Source of the DNA: an uncultured bacterium
GTDB lineage: Bacteria > Verrucomicrobiota > Kiritimatiellia > PWTM01
Length of the DNA: 39,529 nt
NCBI GenBank assembly: GCA_900661335.1
Contig: CAACVY010000022.1
Span: forward strand, 1-39,529
Direction of reading: 5' to 3'
Below, in pieces: positions 1-9,320 of this stretch; within the stretch, counting starts at the first letter, position 1; each line of letters starts with the position of its first letter. The notes under the pieces were generated by a model. It did not search any database, was not told the DNA's origin, and saw only the letters and a list, made by a program, of their open reading frames with translations. Both the position numbers and the translations under genes were made by a program.

Positions 1-1411
1 CTCCCTCGGCCGCTTCCTCCAGCTGGATCCGCTGGGCTTCGCCGCAAGAGACGTGAATTTATATTAAGATGCCCACAACAGTTTGACTTTTCGGCTAGAC
101 CCATGGGGACTAGATTGGGTTAGCTTAGGGAAACCTTTCGCGATCATGGGGCGGTTGATCTTTTCCAAATCGGCAACACGATGCTGATTACCTGTGCGCC
201 TGAGCTCGGACCCTGGGCGTTTCTGGCGGCCCTTCCCTTCTTTGTGTACGCCGGCCTCCTTCTTGGGGGCGCCTTGAATATGGAGAATGGAACTCGTAGG
301 CAAAAGTCGTCTGATGGAATGGAAAAGGACTATGACATTGAGTTGGGCAGTAAGCCCAGTGTGGACGCACGGGCTTCCAGTTCGCCCGAGGAATACCGTG
401 TCGCGCCAAGTATGACAGTCAGTAAAAGGAGATACCCTTGATGGATGCGGCAGTTTGGACGACCCGGCGATTGGGGCGTTAATGCGACTGTATGGGGCAT
501 GGGTTTATCTGGTCAGACAAACCGTGGGGATGACATGGCATCCTTACGTGATAAGGATCCGTAAACTTCGGAATCTGCGAAAGAACTGATTGCGGCCGAA
601 CTTATTATCCCGATAAGATTTGGCCATCTTCTTCTTTATCGAATCGGGCCTCGATTCTTACTTCCGTCGGTGTTGTTAGCGGGCAGCGCCGTCATAGCTG
701 TACGGACATTCACGAACCGCGCGATTGAACAACTTGAAGATAAGTTGGAAAGGTTGGAGTCTGCGTCAGTCAATAAGGGTGGCGGATGTGCCATTGAGAG
801 AACCGATACCTCCAAAAACGAACTCTTTGATACGCAGTATTAGGGAGCGTTCCGGGATGACCGCACGGCGTTCACTTGGCGTCCCTTACTCTTGGTCCGC
901 ATCTTGGAGAAAAAAGCCTGAGTGAACGGCACGCTGGACGTTGTACAACTTCTCATGGGCGTGGCAGCGATATCCGGCCATATCATCGAGCAATACTGCT
1001 ACGGCGTAGATGGGCGCATCTAGGGTTTGCGAGACCCGTGGGTTTGATCCGCCGTTTGGATTGCGTAAGCCGTTGAAAACGTAAAGCGTTGGACGGAGTT
1101 TTACCACGGCGGGAACCTTGCGCCCGCGCAGGGCTTTATCGTGACAGATACAAACGCACGGGGCACGGTGACCATGTCGCACACCTCCGGAACGTCAGCC
1201 ACACGACTTGCCGTCGGGGTATCGGGGTTATTTCCGACCACATCGAACACGTGGGCGAGGCCTCATCCACGGAATGCCTGCGCAGGGCAGGCGCCGGTAG
1301 GGGCCGCCGAAGTGTTATCGAACGCATAGACAGCGCAGACACGATCGAGATTGGGTTGGAAAGTTGTACAGCCTTCGCCGGCACGGCCCGCCCGCGCCGG
1401 CAAGTCCAAAT
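1..1411. other. Gap of 1.4 kb without a convincing intact gene; possible decayed genes
   Basis: No recognisable intact gene is seen here. The stretch is visibly AT-richer than the rest of the window, especially around 540-780. The best reading frame is plus frame 1. It holds an 86-codon ORF (181-441) with one hydrophobic stretch near its start. Beyond its stop a second open segment (565-840) has a membrane-like run (FLLPSVLLAGSAVIAV) followed by a charged, coiled-coil-like run (IEQLEDKLERLES). A third segment (1069-1326) reads RWTEFYHGGNLAPAQGF. The segments stay in one frame but are broken by stops at 439, 562, 841, 919, 1021, 1045 and 1066. That stop frequency is not far from chance, so the frames may mean nothing. 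A purine-rich AAAGGAGA sits 9 nt before an ATG at 441, but that frame closes after 13 codons. Decayed accessory genes are possible; no function is assigned. Confidence 0.35.
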
Positions 1412-1441
1412 TTGACCCTGGTCCCAAGCGTGGGTTAGACT
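1412..1441 (+). promoter_or_regulatory. Probable sigma-70-type promoter of tRNA-Lys
   Basis: A TTGACC -35 box (5 of 6 to consensus) and a TAGACT -10 box (4 of 6) are separated by 18 nt. The -10 box ends 13 nt before the tRNA, so transcription would start a few bases upstream of it. No other promoter is obvious between here and the acyltransferase gene, so this one may drive both. Assignment is by consensus only. Confidence 0.5.
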
Positions 1442-1454
1442 ATTAGCTTGCGGC

Positions 1455-1530
1455 GGGCCGGTAGCTCAGTCGGTAGAGCACGACACTTTTAATGTTGGGG
1501 TCGCGGGTTCGATTCCCGCCCGGCTCACCA
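1455..1530 (+). tRNA. tRNA-Lys (anticodon TTT)
   Basis: A complete cloverleaf can be folded by eye. The acceptor stem GGGCCGG pairs with CCGGCTC with one G-T pair. The D arm is GCTC/GAGC, and the anticodon stem is CGACA/TGTTG with loop CTTTTAA. The T arm is GCGGG-TTCGATT-CCCGC, and CCA is encoded in the gene. The anticodon at 1488-1490 is TTT, which reads lysine codons. The long ORF listed from 1492 begins inside this tRNA, so its annotated start is false. Confidence 0.97.
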
Positions 1531-1569
1531 AAAACGGGTGGAAACAGGACTCACGCGAACAGCCCCCGG

Positions 1570-2532
1570 ATGACCAGTCGCCATCCCATCCGAGGTTGGA
1601 TCGAGCTGATCGGTACACGCACGGCCTGTCAGGTCATTCCTCGATGGTCCCGGAGCGGGATCGTCCGGTTGGCCAAATTGCTCAGCAGCGTGGCCCCCTA
1701 CGTGGCACGCGAAGCCCGGCGCGTGACCGATGCCAACCTCCGCTTGGCCTACGGAAACGAACTGGATTCCGACACGCGGGAACGAATCGCGCGCGACTCT
1801 TTTCGAACGTTCCTCCTGGTGGTGTTGGACGTAATCTGGTTCACCCGCGACACCGCGGAGCGTATCCGCCAGTATGTCCAGCCGGATCTCCCGCTGTTCG
1901 ACCGTTTCGAACGACCCGGCCCCGCCGTGCTTCTCACCGGCCACCTCGGCAACTGGGAAGTGCTCGGACAAGCTGTGGCGCTGCGGGGAGTTCCTTTGAT
2001 GAGCGTGGCCGCGCCCTTGAACAACCCCGCCGTGGACCAAATTCTCATCCAGGCCCGCCGGCAATCGGGACAGCGGATCATCCCTTCGCAGGGCGCCGTG
2101 TTGCGCATGTACCGCCACCTTCGCCAAGGCGGCAAAGTCGCCATGTTGCTCGACCAAAACGTGAAGCCGGAGGAAGGCGGTGTGTTCGTGCCCTTCTTCG
2201 GCCTGCCGGTGCCGATCTCCTCCTCGGCGGCAACGTTGGCCTTGCGAATGCGCTGTCCGATCATGTCCGCCTACCTGTTGCCGCAACCCAACGGCATCTA
2301 CCGCGTCGAACCCGGCGAGACCATCGAAGTGGACGAGTTACCGCCGGAGGACACCGAAGCCAACCGCGCCACGATCACCGCCCGCATTGGCCGCATGTAC
2401 GAACGCGCAATCCGGAGGCACCCTGGCCACTGGCTCTGGAGCTACAAACGCTGGAAACACGTGCCGCCGGAGATGTCCTTCGACGCCTACCCCTTCTACG
2501 CCAAGGCCTATCGCCCGCCCGCTCGCGGGTGA
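1570..2532 (+). CDS. LpxL/HtrB-family lysophospholipid acyltransferase
   Basis: Protein of 320 residues resembling the late acyltransferases that add secondary acyl chains to lipid A at the inner membrane. The HxxxxE catalytic motif is HLGNWE (H125, E130). Further family hallmarks are MLLDQN (about 192-197), GVFVPFFG (204-211) and the C-terminal HPGHWLWSYKRWK (284-296). The length matches the family (about 290-320). The start is the first ATG after the tRNA; the upstream extension in the ORF track lies inside tRNA-Lys. No strong ribosome binding site is visible. The N-terminus has no clear long membrane helix, unlike E. coli LpxL, so anchoring may be weak. The gene begins 39 nt after tRNA-Lys and may be cotranscribed with it. 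Family assignment is firm, but the exact acceptor and acyl donor cannot be read from sequence. Confidence 0.9.
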   Translation: MTSRHPIRGWIELIGTRTACQVIPRWSRSGIVRLAKLLSSVAPYVAREARRVTDANLRLAYGNELDSDTRERIARDSFRTFLLVVLDVIWFTRDTAERIRQYVQPDLPLFDRFERPGPAVLLTGHLGNWEVLGQAVALRGVPLMSVAAPLNNPAVDQILIQARRQSGQRIIPSQGAVLRMYRHLRQGGKVAMLLDQNVKPEEGGVFVPFFGLPVPISSSAATLALRMRCPIMSAYLLPQPNGIYRVEPGETIEVDELPPEDTEANRATITARIGRMYERAIRRHPGHWLWSYKRWKHVPPEMSFDAYPFYAKAYRPPARG

Positions 2533-4021
2533 TCGAACGAGCAATTCCCGAGGAGGATGCCCTTCACCCCACCCAGCAAATGCCAACCCACTGCCATGCA
2601 ACGCTATGACCGTGCATTCCCGTGGCGGGCGCCTTCGTGCCCCTGCACGTCCACCCTACGACACCTGTGTACCACAGCCGAGCATTTGCGCGGCGATGGG
2701 CCAGTGCTGACGACCTGCAGGGTTCAGCGCCTCCAGCCTACCCCGGATCGAGTCGAGCCCCGTGGCATCTTCCATCTGCTAAAGCTTCCCCTCTCGGGCA
2801 ATGCTAGTGGCTTGTGCTCGGCATGGAACACCCGCATGCCCGCGCAAAAAGGCCAACGCAACAACCCTAAGGATCACGATGACTGCGTCGAGGGCGCACC
2901 GTGCAAAGGTTTGAACCACCTTTCAAGCGAGTCGTGAAGACGAGAATGCTTTCCCCGGGTGGACGGAAAGGAGTCGGTGAACTTCATCAAATGAGCGATC
3001 AAAGCCACGAGTGTTTCGCCCGAAGCACAAGGACACGCGCGAACGAAAATTTTGGACCTCGGTTCTCGGGCCTTTGTGAGAAAACACGTGAAGAGAAGAA
3101 CGGCCCGCTTACACTCTCACGATAAGGCGCGACGCTCGTCACCCATGAACCCCGAACTTACATGACCGCACCACGATGACTCTATTCACAGCTGCCGATG
3201 TCTTCGCTTCCCTTGTCGTTCTGGGGCTGGTATCTATGCCGCGTGGATAGTTGGGCGCATCATCCCCGGTACTCGCGAAGTGTGTGCACGCTGTATCGGT
3301 GGATGGCGGATATCGAAAGGCTGGGTGATTCGCCTTCGTCCGACCCCCTTACCATCGCGCTGGCACTCGTCACATGGCTGGCGGTTCTTGGGCTTCGGGA
3401 ACCGCACCGCGTGAGGAGGGCCATCACGGAGTCCGATCGTTTCGTCGTGCGAACCGGCGGGAACTGCCACCGTGATCTAGAGCACGAGCAGATCTCGTTC
3501 AAAACAGAAGGGGCACAAGCCATTCGCGCGCTTGCGCCCAACAGTTCGATCGGCTGGAGCATGGTCAGCGTGTATTGTGGGTGCTGGGGGGATATCGCCT
3601 TCGATTTGTCCCGAAGCCAGGAACTCCACTACTCCTTCGGCCTGCATCGCGGGAATCGCGTTCGTCGGAAGGAGGGTCCCGGCGAAGATAAAGCACTTAC
3701 CCCTTCCTCTCGGGCAAAGCTGGCCCAGTGGCTCGAGCCGACCGGCATCACGGCGAGTCTTTTTCACGGCGAATTGAGGAAGAAATAGCCCCCGATGAAA
3801 GAAACGGCCTGAGGCAACGTAAAAGCACCGTCGCAGCCGCATATGCCTCGGACATGTACCGGGTTTCGTCCCATGGGCAGGCTCCGCCTGCAACAGTCTT
3901 CGGGGCTTCCGCATCGCCGAGGCACGACGGAATACCCTTGGACCTCACTCCACACGGACTTGCTCCCGAGGAACGCGTGTGGTGCACTTAGGCTAGAAGA
4001 TCGAACCATGGAGATCCGAGC
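2533..4021. other. 1.5-kb gap without a confident gene
   Basis: No intact gene, RNA gene or repeat is recognised between the acyltransferase stop and the serine hydrolase start. Several frames are open for 60-200 codons on both strands, as expected by chance in GC-rich DNA, and none matches a family I know. The only stretch with protein-like features (about 3176-3787) is listed separately. No clear terminator hairpin follows the acyltransferase gene. Confidence 0.5.
3176..3787 (+). pseudogene. Possible frameshifted membrane-protein gene remnant
   Basis: An ATG at 3176 opens a frame starting MTLFTAADVFASLVVLGLVS, which looks like an N-terminal membrane helix, but it stops after 24 codons. Shifting to frame 1 continues with AWIVGRIIPGTREVCARC. 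Frame 3 (the 196-codon ORF 3198-3788) then contains another hydrophobic run (LTIALALVTWLAVLGL) and a plausible hydrophilic C-terminus ending FHGELRKK. The pieces could be one small membrane protein broken by two frameshifts, or chance. No homologous family is recognised and no Shine-Dalgarno sequence stands out. Confidence 0.2.
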
Positions 4022-5209
4022 ATGAGCGCACTTCAAACGGACCGGAGGAACGCCCGACGTCGTGTTCGTACTTTCTGGTTGTGCACGTGGACTTGCGTCG
4101 CGGGGAGCGGCCTGGCTCACGCCCACGAAAAGATCGAAGCCGCACTTCGCCCCTTCGTGGAATCCAACGAAATCGCCGGCGCGGTCGCGTTGGTGGCGGA
4201 TGCCGAGCGGGTCCTGGATGTGACCACGGTCGGCTGGGCCGATCTGGAGTCGAAGCGCCCCATGACCTCGGACACCTTGTTTTGGATCGCCTCGATGACC
4301 AAGCCGATGACCGCCGCGCTGATCATGATGCTTCAAGACGAACACAAGCTCAGCGTGGATGACCCCATCGAGCGCTACTTGCCCGAGTTCCAGAACCTTC
4401 CGCCGGGCAAGGATGGAACCCGCGCCACGCCACGGCTGCGTCACCTGCTGACTCACACCTCCGGCCTCGAGACCGTGCCGTGTTCCCGATGGGATGCCCC
4501 GCTCGCTGAAGCCGTCGCCGCCTACGCAACGCGTCCGTTGCGGTTCACGCCGGGTTCGAAATGGGAGTACAGCAATGGCGGCATTAACGCACTGGGGCGC
4601 ATCGTCGAGGTCGTGGAAGGTCGTTCCTTCGCCGAGGTCTTACAGCGCCGACTTCTCGATCCACTCGAGATGCGGAACACCACTTTCTGGCCTCGAGGTG
4701 AGCAACTTGCCCGACTTGCCACCTCCTACGCGCAAACGGCCGACGGCCGACTCGTCGCCACCAACATCTACTTCCTTTCGGGGCCCTTGGATGACCCTCG
4801 CCGAACTCCATGGCCCGCAGGGGGTCTGTTTTCCACAGCCGAGGACTATGCTCGATTCCTGCAAATGCTGCTGAACGGCGGCGTGTGGCAGGGCCGTCGC
4901 CTGCTTAGCGCCAAGGCGGTAGCCGCGATGACCCAAACGCAAACCGGCGAGCTCGGCACAGGGTTCGTTCCAGGAATGAGTTTTGGCTTTGGCGTCGGCG
5001 TCGTTCGCACCCCCACCAACGTCACGGCGGCCCTGTCGCCGGGCTCCTTCGGCCACGGCGGCGCCTATGGCACCCAAGGCTGGGTGGATCCGGTCCGGCG
5101 GCGCATCTACGTGCTCATGATTCAACGCCAGGGGCTTCCCAATGCCGATGGCTCAGAAATCCGGCGCGCCTTTCAGGATGCAGCCTTGGCCGTGTTTTCA
5201 CCACGCTGA
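4022..5209 (+). CDS. Exported serine hydrolase, class C beta-lactamase family
   Basis: Protein of 395 residues in the serine beta-lactamase / D-alanyl-D-alanine carboxypeptidase / esterase superfamily. The nucleophile motif SxxK is SMTK (S91, K94). The second motif YxN is YSN (Y183-N185). The third box, KTG in true penicillin-binding proteins, is HGG here (H345-G347), as in many EstB-like esterases and related hydrolases. The N-terminus (RRRVRTFWLCTWTCVAGSGLA) looks like a signal sequence, so the enzyme probably acts in the periplasm or outside. A GGAG lies about 9 nt before the chosen ATG. It appears monocistronic, flanked by gaps on both sides. Substrate cannot be told: a beta-lactam, peptidoglycan peptide or ester is possible, and resistance activity should not be assumed. 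Confidence 0.93.
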   Translation: MSALQTDRRNARRRVRTFWLCTWTCVAGSGLAHAHEKIEAALRPFVESNEIAGAVALVADAERVLDVTTVGWADLESKRPMTSDTLFWIASMTKPMTAALIMMLQDEHKLSVDDPIERYLPEFQNLPPGKDGTRATPRLRHLLTHTSGLETVPCSRWDAPLAEAVAAYATRPLRFTPGSKWEYSNGGINALGRIVEVVEGRSFAEVLQRRLLDPLEMRNTTFWPRGEQLARLATSYAQTADGRLVATNIYFLSGPLDDPRRTPWPAGGLFSTAEDYARFLQMLLNGGVWQGRRLLSAKAVAAMTQTQTGELGTGFVPGMSFGFGVGVVRTPTNVTAALSPGSFGHGGAYGTQGWVDPVRRRIYVLMIQRQGLPNADGSEIRRAFQDAALAVFSPR

Positions 5210-5512
5210 GCGCGTCCCGTTTTGGAACCACTCATCTATTCTCGCCAGCAGCGCCGCACCGCGGAGCCTCCGCAAACCCCGGGCCTCGGACGGTTCGATC
5301 TCTGGAATCGTTGTGCGGCCAAGGCAGTCACACTATCGCGACGCTCGTCGGCGGAGCGAGGGACCGCGGCGTTGGTCAACGTATCCTAGAACATCGAAGA
5401 ATCGGGGCGCGGGGTTCAAACCGCCGCCGGGCCGTTCCCGCGCGTCGCCCTCGAGGAATCTCGACGAACCCATCCGGAGGTCTTTCCCAAACGCCCATGC
5501 ATCGAAGTGGGA
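5210..5512. other. Intergenic stretch, nothing recognised
   Basis: Between the serine hydrolase and the proton-channel operon promoter I see no gene, repeat or convincing terminator. Short open frames here overlap one another and carry no recognisable motif. Confidence 0.5.
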
Positions 5513-5541
5513 TTGTGGATAGCGTTGCAATCCCATATCAT
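5513..5541 (+). promoter_or_regulatory. Probable promoter of the exbB-exbD-TPR operon
   Basis: TTGTGG and TATCAT (5 of 6 to the -10 consensus) are separated by 17 nt. The predicted transcript would start near 5548 and have a short leader containing AAGGAG (5551-5556), 8 nt before the ATG. Consensus match only. Confidence 0.45.
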
Positions 5542-5564
5542 GCGCGGATGAAGGAGCTCGACTC

Positions 5565-6311
5565 ATGAACCGATCTCGACGTCGATGGACCTTGCTCATC
5601 GTAGCCTCCATTTTGATGGCGGTCGGCTCCGCTTGGGCGCAGGTCGCGGGGCAGCCCGAAACGCAGCGAACGAGCATGACGTTGGTCGAAATTTGGCGGG
5701 CCGGCGGCGTGCTCATGTACGTGTTGGGGGCGATGTCGGTGGCCGCGCTGGCGTTCATTATTTACCTGGCCATTGTGCTTCGCGCCTCGGCGGTCGTCCC
5801 CGCGGAGTTGTTGCACGACCTCCGCGAGCTGCTCGGCAGCGGGCGACGAGAGGAAGCGCGCGCCGCCTGCCGTCGCAGCCGCTCCGCGTTGGCGGCCGTA
5901 GCCGAAACCGCACTGACCTGGGTCCAGCGTAACGAGCGAAGCAACCCGATGCTGCTCAAAGAAGTCGTCGAGGGCGAAGGCAACCGGCAAGTCGCACAAA
6001 TGCAAAACTCCACGCACTATTTGTTGGACATCGCGGTGATCTCGCCCATGGTCGGCCTGCTCGGCACGGTGATCGGAATGCTCCAAGCGTTCAACTCCGT
6101 GGCGTTGGATCTCGCCCGGGTCCGGCCCATGACCCTGGCGGCCGGCGTGGCCCAGGCGTTGATCACGACGATCGCGGGCTTGATCGTCGGCATCCCATCC
6201 ATGGTGTTCTACGCGTACTTCCGCGGCCGTGTAGCGAAGTTGACCGCCCAGCTCGAAATTGCGGCCACGGAGGTGTTCAGCCTGCTCACGCAAGGAAACA
6301 GTCCGCGATGA
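5565..6311 (+). CDS. MotA/TolQ/ExbB proton channel family protein
   Basis: Protein of 248 residues, an inner-membrane ion-channel subunit of the TolQ/ExbB type that works with ExbD/TolR to turn proton flow into mechanical energy. It has an N-terminal signal-like helix (about 8-26, ending AWAQ) not found in short ExbB proteins. Family helices follow at about 48-72, 153-177 and 191-217, with a cytoplasmic loop between the first two. The core motif ISPMVGLLGTVIGMLQAF (159-176) is highly typical. Start is supported by AAGGAG 8 nt upstream. Its stop overlaps the exbD start (ATGA), so the two are translationally coupled. The cargo system (TonB-like uptake, Tol-like envelope constriction or another process) is not known. 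Confidence 0.94.
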   Translation: MNRSRRRWTLLIVASILMAVGSAWAQVAGQPETQRTSMTLVEIWRAGGVLMYVLGAMSVAALAFIIYLAIVLRASAVVPAELLHDLRELLGSGRREEARAACRRSRSALAAVAETALTWVQRNERSNPMLLKEVVEGEGNRQVAQMQNSTHYLLDIAVISPMVGLLGTVIGMLQAFNSVALDLARVRPMTLAAGVAQALITTIAGLIVGIPSMVFYAYFRGRVAKLTAQLEIAATEVFSLLTQGNSPR

Positions 6312-6727
6312 ACTTCCGCCGCCAGCTTCGCGACGAGCCCATCGGCTTCCAATTGGCGCCGATGATCGACGTAATTTTCCTGCTGTTGAGCTTCTTCATG
6401 ACGAGCCAGTTGTTCGCGCAGTGGGAGACCGACGTGCCCTTGACGTTGCCCACCGCGCGCAGCGGTCAGGTCTCGCGGCGGCTACCCGGCGAAATCACGC
6501 TGAACGTCTTGAAAGACGGCACCATCATGGTCAACGGTCGCCCGCGCACGGCGGAGGAGCTCCGAACCTTGCTTCAGCGGCTCGTGGAAATATTCCCCGG
6601 CCAACCCGTGCTCATCCGCGCCGACAAAGCCACCCCGTACGAGCAAGTGATCCGCGTGCTGGACTTGTGCCGCGAGGTGGATATCTGGAACATCTCGTTC
6701 GCCACGCTGCCGCCCGAAACTCGATGA
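6308..6727 (+). CDS. ExbD/TolR family biopolymer transporter
   Basis: Protein of 139 residues and the partner of the upstream ExbB-like channel. One transmembrane helix (about 18-38) carries the conserved proton-conducting aspartate in APMIDVIFLLLSFFM (D21). A periplasmic domain with the usual ITLNVLKDGTIMVNG beta pattern follows, and the C-terminus is the expected PVLIRADKATPYEQVI-type fold. The start overlaps the exbB stop by 4 nt and the stop overlaps the TPR gene start by 4 nt, so all three are produced together. Confidence 0.94.
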   Translation: MNFRRQLRDEPIGFQLAPMIDVIFLLLSFFMTSQLFAQWETDVPLTLPTARSGQVSRRLPGEITLNVLKDGTIMVNGRPRTAEELRTLLQRLVEIFPGQPVLIRADKATPYEQVIRVLDLCREVDIWNISFATLPPETR

Positions 6728-9084
6728 TCGGGAACGTCGAATCCACCCCGCTGTCTCGGCACGCGCAGGTTCGAATCGCCCTCGGCATCGTCGCCGCGGG
6801 CCTGGTCACCGTCGGAGTGACGGCGTTCGCGGCGACTCCGGCGGAAGAGCAGCAACAGTTCGCCGATGGTCTCTTCTCCCGGGGGCTGTACGACCTGGCC
6901 ATCCGCGAATACATGGCCTTGCTTCGCGCCGCGCCCGACTATCCGCGGCTCGACCTCGTGCTTTACCGTTTGGCCGAGTGCTATCGAGAGACCGGCAACC
7001 CCGCCGCGGCCGATTTGTTCTATCGGCGCGTCATCCAAGAACACCCCGCCAGCGAGGTCCGGCCGCGTGCGGAACTCCGGAGGGTCGAACTGTTCATCGC
7101 CGCCGGCCGTTTCGAGGATGCTGGAAAACTGATCACGGAACTGCTGGCGCGTTCGCCGCCCAAGGACATCGCGGCCGCCGCGGAGTACTACCAAGGTGTC
7201 GTCGCGGCAGGCACCAACGACTTGGCCACCGCCGAAGCTCGATACCGCACGGTGATGAAGAAGTATGAGGGCACTGCGCACTTTGGGCTGGCCGCATTCG
7301 AGCTCGCCGCGCTGTGCCAAAAGTCCGGCGCGCCCACCTCCGAGCTGTATGTGTTGTACCGGACCGCCGCGGAGAAAGCTCCCAGCACCAACCTGGCCGC
7401 CGAAGCCTGGCTGCGGTTAGGCGACGCCGCCTACGCTGCAAACGATTGGACCACCGCGGTGGAGGCCTATGGACGGTTGCTGAAAGATTTCCCCGATCAC
7501 GCCCGCACGCGCGATGCGCGCCTGCCTGCCGCATGGTCGTGGCTGAACCTCGGCCGCGCCGCGGAAGCGCTGGAACTAGCCCGCCAAGCCATGGAACGCG
7601 ATGGCGATACGCCCGAGTGGCTGTACCTGGCCGCCAACGCGCACCGCAAGCTGCTCGACGCCGAACGCGCACTGGAACTCTACGACGCTCTCCTGCGCCA
7701 ACATTCCACGAACACGCTCGCCGAGCCCGCGGCATTTGAATCCGCCACCGTGCTTTTCCGGCAGCAACGCTACGACGCCGTCATCCAACGCCTGCGCGAC
7801 CGCACCTGGGCCCCGAACCTGCAGCCCGAGGTGGACTGGTTGTTGGCCGAGTCGTACTTGCACTCCGGGTCCACCAATCTGGCCATTCAACACTACCGGC
7901 GCCTGGTGGAGTCTGCGCCCTCCTCCGAGCGAGCGCCGGACGCGCTTTACCAGCTGGGGCGGCTATTGGCCGATCGCGGCGCTCACGCCGAAGCCTCCGA
8001 GCTGTGGCGCGCGCTCGCCACTCGCCGTCCGGACCATCCGCTGGCGCCGGCCGCACTGCACGCCTCGGCGCTCTCGCAATGCGCGCTGGGACAGTGGGAA
8101 GAAGCCATCGCCGACTGGGATCGTCTGATGCGCACGGCCCCCAGCTCCCCATTGCTCGAAGCCGCGCTGTTCGACAAAGCCATGACCGAGATTCGGTTGA
8201 AGCGCGATGGCAACGCGCAAGAATCCCTCCGAACGCTGCTCCAGAAGTTCCCGCAGACCTCCCATGCCGCGGATGCACGGTTCTGGCTGGGAGTACTCGC
8301 CGAGCGCGGAAAAGACTTGGCCGCCGCTGAGTCTGAATACCGTGCGGCGTTGGCCTTGCAGCCCCGCGACGAGCTCCGCCGGAAAATTCAACTTCAACTG
8401 GCCGGCGTGTTGCGCCAGAAGGGCGCCACGGCCGAAGCGGCCGACCTCATTCAGGAACTCCTCCACACCCCGGTGCGCGACCAAATGGGCCCCTCCATGC
8501 TGGAGTGGCTGGCCACTGCGCGCCTGGACCAGCAGCAGTACGATCGCGCCGCCGAAGCCGCCACCAAACTTTTGGAGTCCGCTCCCGATGAGCCCTGGCG
8601 GCAGGTCGCCGGGTACCTCTTGGCCCGCGCGAAACTCGGACTCGGCGACCGCCCTGGGGCCTTAGAAGCCCTGCGACAAGCGGCGAGCGGACAGGCCGTC
8701 ACTCGCGCTCGCATTGAGGCGTTGTTGGAACTTGGGCGCTTGTGCCTCGACGCCAAGGACATCGCCAAAGGACAAGAGTACTACCGCCAGGCGGCCGAAC
8801 TTTGCGAAGCCGACGAACTGGCCGAACTCAAAGCCCGTGCCTTGTTCGGGATGGCTGTCGCCGCGCGAGTCGCCGGAGACCTCGACGCCGCCGCGCGCTA
8901 CTTCTTGAGCGTCGCGATTCTCTACGACCATCCCGCAGTGTCGCCTGAAGCCCTGTACCGTGCCGCCGAAATTTTCGAAGCTCAGTCGCAGTTCGAGCGC
9001 GCGGCCAAATTGCGTCAAGAGCTCCAGCAACGTTATCCCAACAGCGAGTGGGCGCGCCGACTCTCCAATCCATCCTCACGCTGA
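6724..9084 (+). CDS. Exported tetratricopeptide-repeat protein, ExbBD partner
   Basis: Protein of 786 residues built almost entirely of TPR-type helical repeats (for example LYRLAECYRETGNPAAADLF, ALYQLGRLLADRGAHAEA), which act as protein-protein scaffolds. Residues 14-37 form a hydrophobic signal or anchor helix ending in AFAATPA, so the repeats are likely periplasmic. The longer ORF in the track (from 6259) runs through exbD in another frame. The real start is the ATG at 6724, which overlaps the exbD stop as ATGA. By position it probably plays the role that YbgF/CpoB or other TPR proteins play beside Tol/Exb motors, but no specific family name is justified. A second, separate TPR-ExbB-ExbD set lies at 26067-29695. 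Confidence 0.9.
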   Translation: MIGNVESTPLSRHAQVRIALGIVAAGLVTVGVTAFAATPAEEQQQFADGLFSRGLYDLAIREYMALLRAAPDYPRLDLVLYRLAECYRETGNPAAADLFYRRVIQEHPASEVRPRAELRRVELFIAAGRFEDAGKLITELLARSPPKDIAAAAEYYQGVVAAGTNDLATAEARYRTVMKKYEGTAHFGLAAFELAALCQKSGAPTSELYVLYRTAAEKAPSTNLAAEAWLRLGDAAYAANDWTTAVEAYGRLLKDFPDHARTRDARLPAAWSWLNLGRAAEALELARQAMERDGDTPEWLYLAANAHRKLLDAERALELYDALLRQHSTNTLAEPAAFESATVLFRQQRYDAVIQRLRDRTWAPNLQPEVDWLLAESYLHSGSTNLAIQHYRRLVESAPSSERAPDALYQLGRLLADRGAHAEASELWRALATRRPDHPLAPAALHASALSQCALGQWEEAIADWDRLMRTAPSSPLLEAALFDKAMTEIRLKRDGNAQESLRTLLQKFPQTSHAADARFWLGVLAERGKDLAAAESEYRAALALQPRDELRRKIQLQLAGVLRQKGATAEAADLIQELLHTPVRDQMGPSMLEWLATARLDQQQYDRAAEAATKLLESAPDEPWRQVAGYLLARAKLGLGDRPGALEALRQAASGQAVTRARIEALLELGRLCLDAKDIAKGQEYYRQAAELCEADELAELKARALFGMAVAARVAGDLDAAARYFLSVAILYDHPAVSPEALYRAAEIFEAQSQFERAAKLRQELQQRYPNSEWARRLSNPSSR

Positions 9085-9320
9085 CCTTCAACGGGCACAC
9101 ACGTCGCCGCCGTTTTCCCCGGAAACTTCGGCGCCCGTAGCGCTTGGATTACATCACGTCTTCGAACCGCAGTAGGCGGACTCTCCCGCTCCGCTCATGA
9201 GTTATGGGATGGACCGAGGGCAGTCTTCCGAAACAACTGCCCGTCCAACCGCCCCGCAACACCAGTGACAATCCGCGGCGTTCGAAAGGGCTTCCGCCGA
9301 TCTCCGCCTTATGGACAGCC

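Noticed and set aside
1492-1569. N-terminal extension of the acyltransferase ORF
   Set aside because: The track start lies in the anticodon loop of tRNA-Lys. The first ATG beyond the tRNA (1570) begins the homologous part.
6259-6723. Long N-terminal extension of the first TPR gene
   Set aside because: It overlaps exbD fully in another frame, and the ATGA junction at 6724 gives a natural start with a signal helix.
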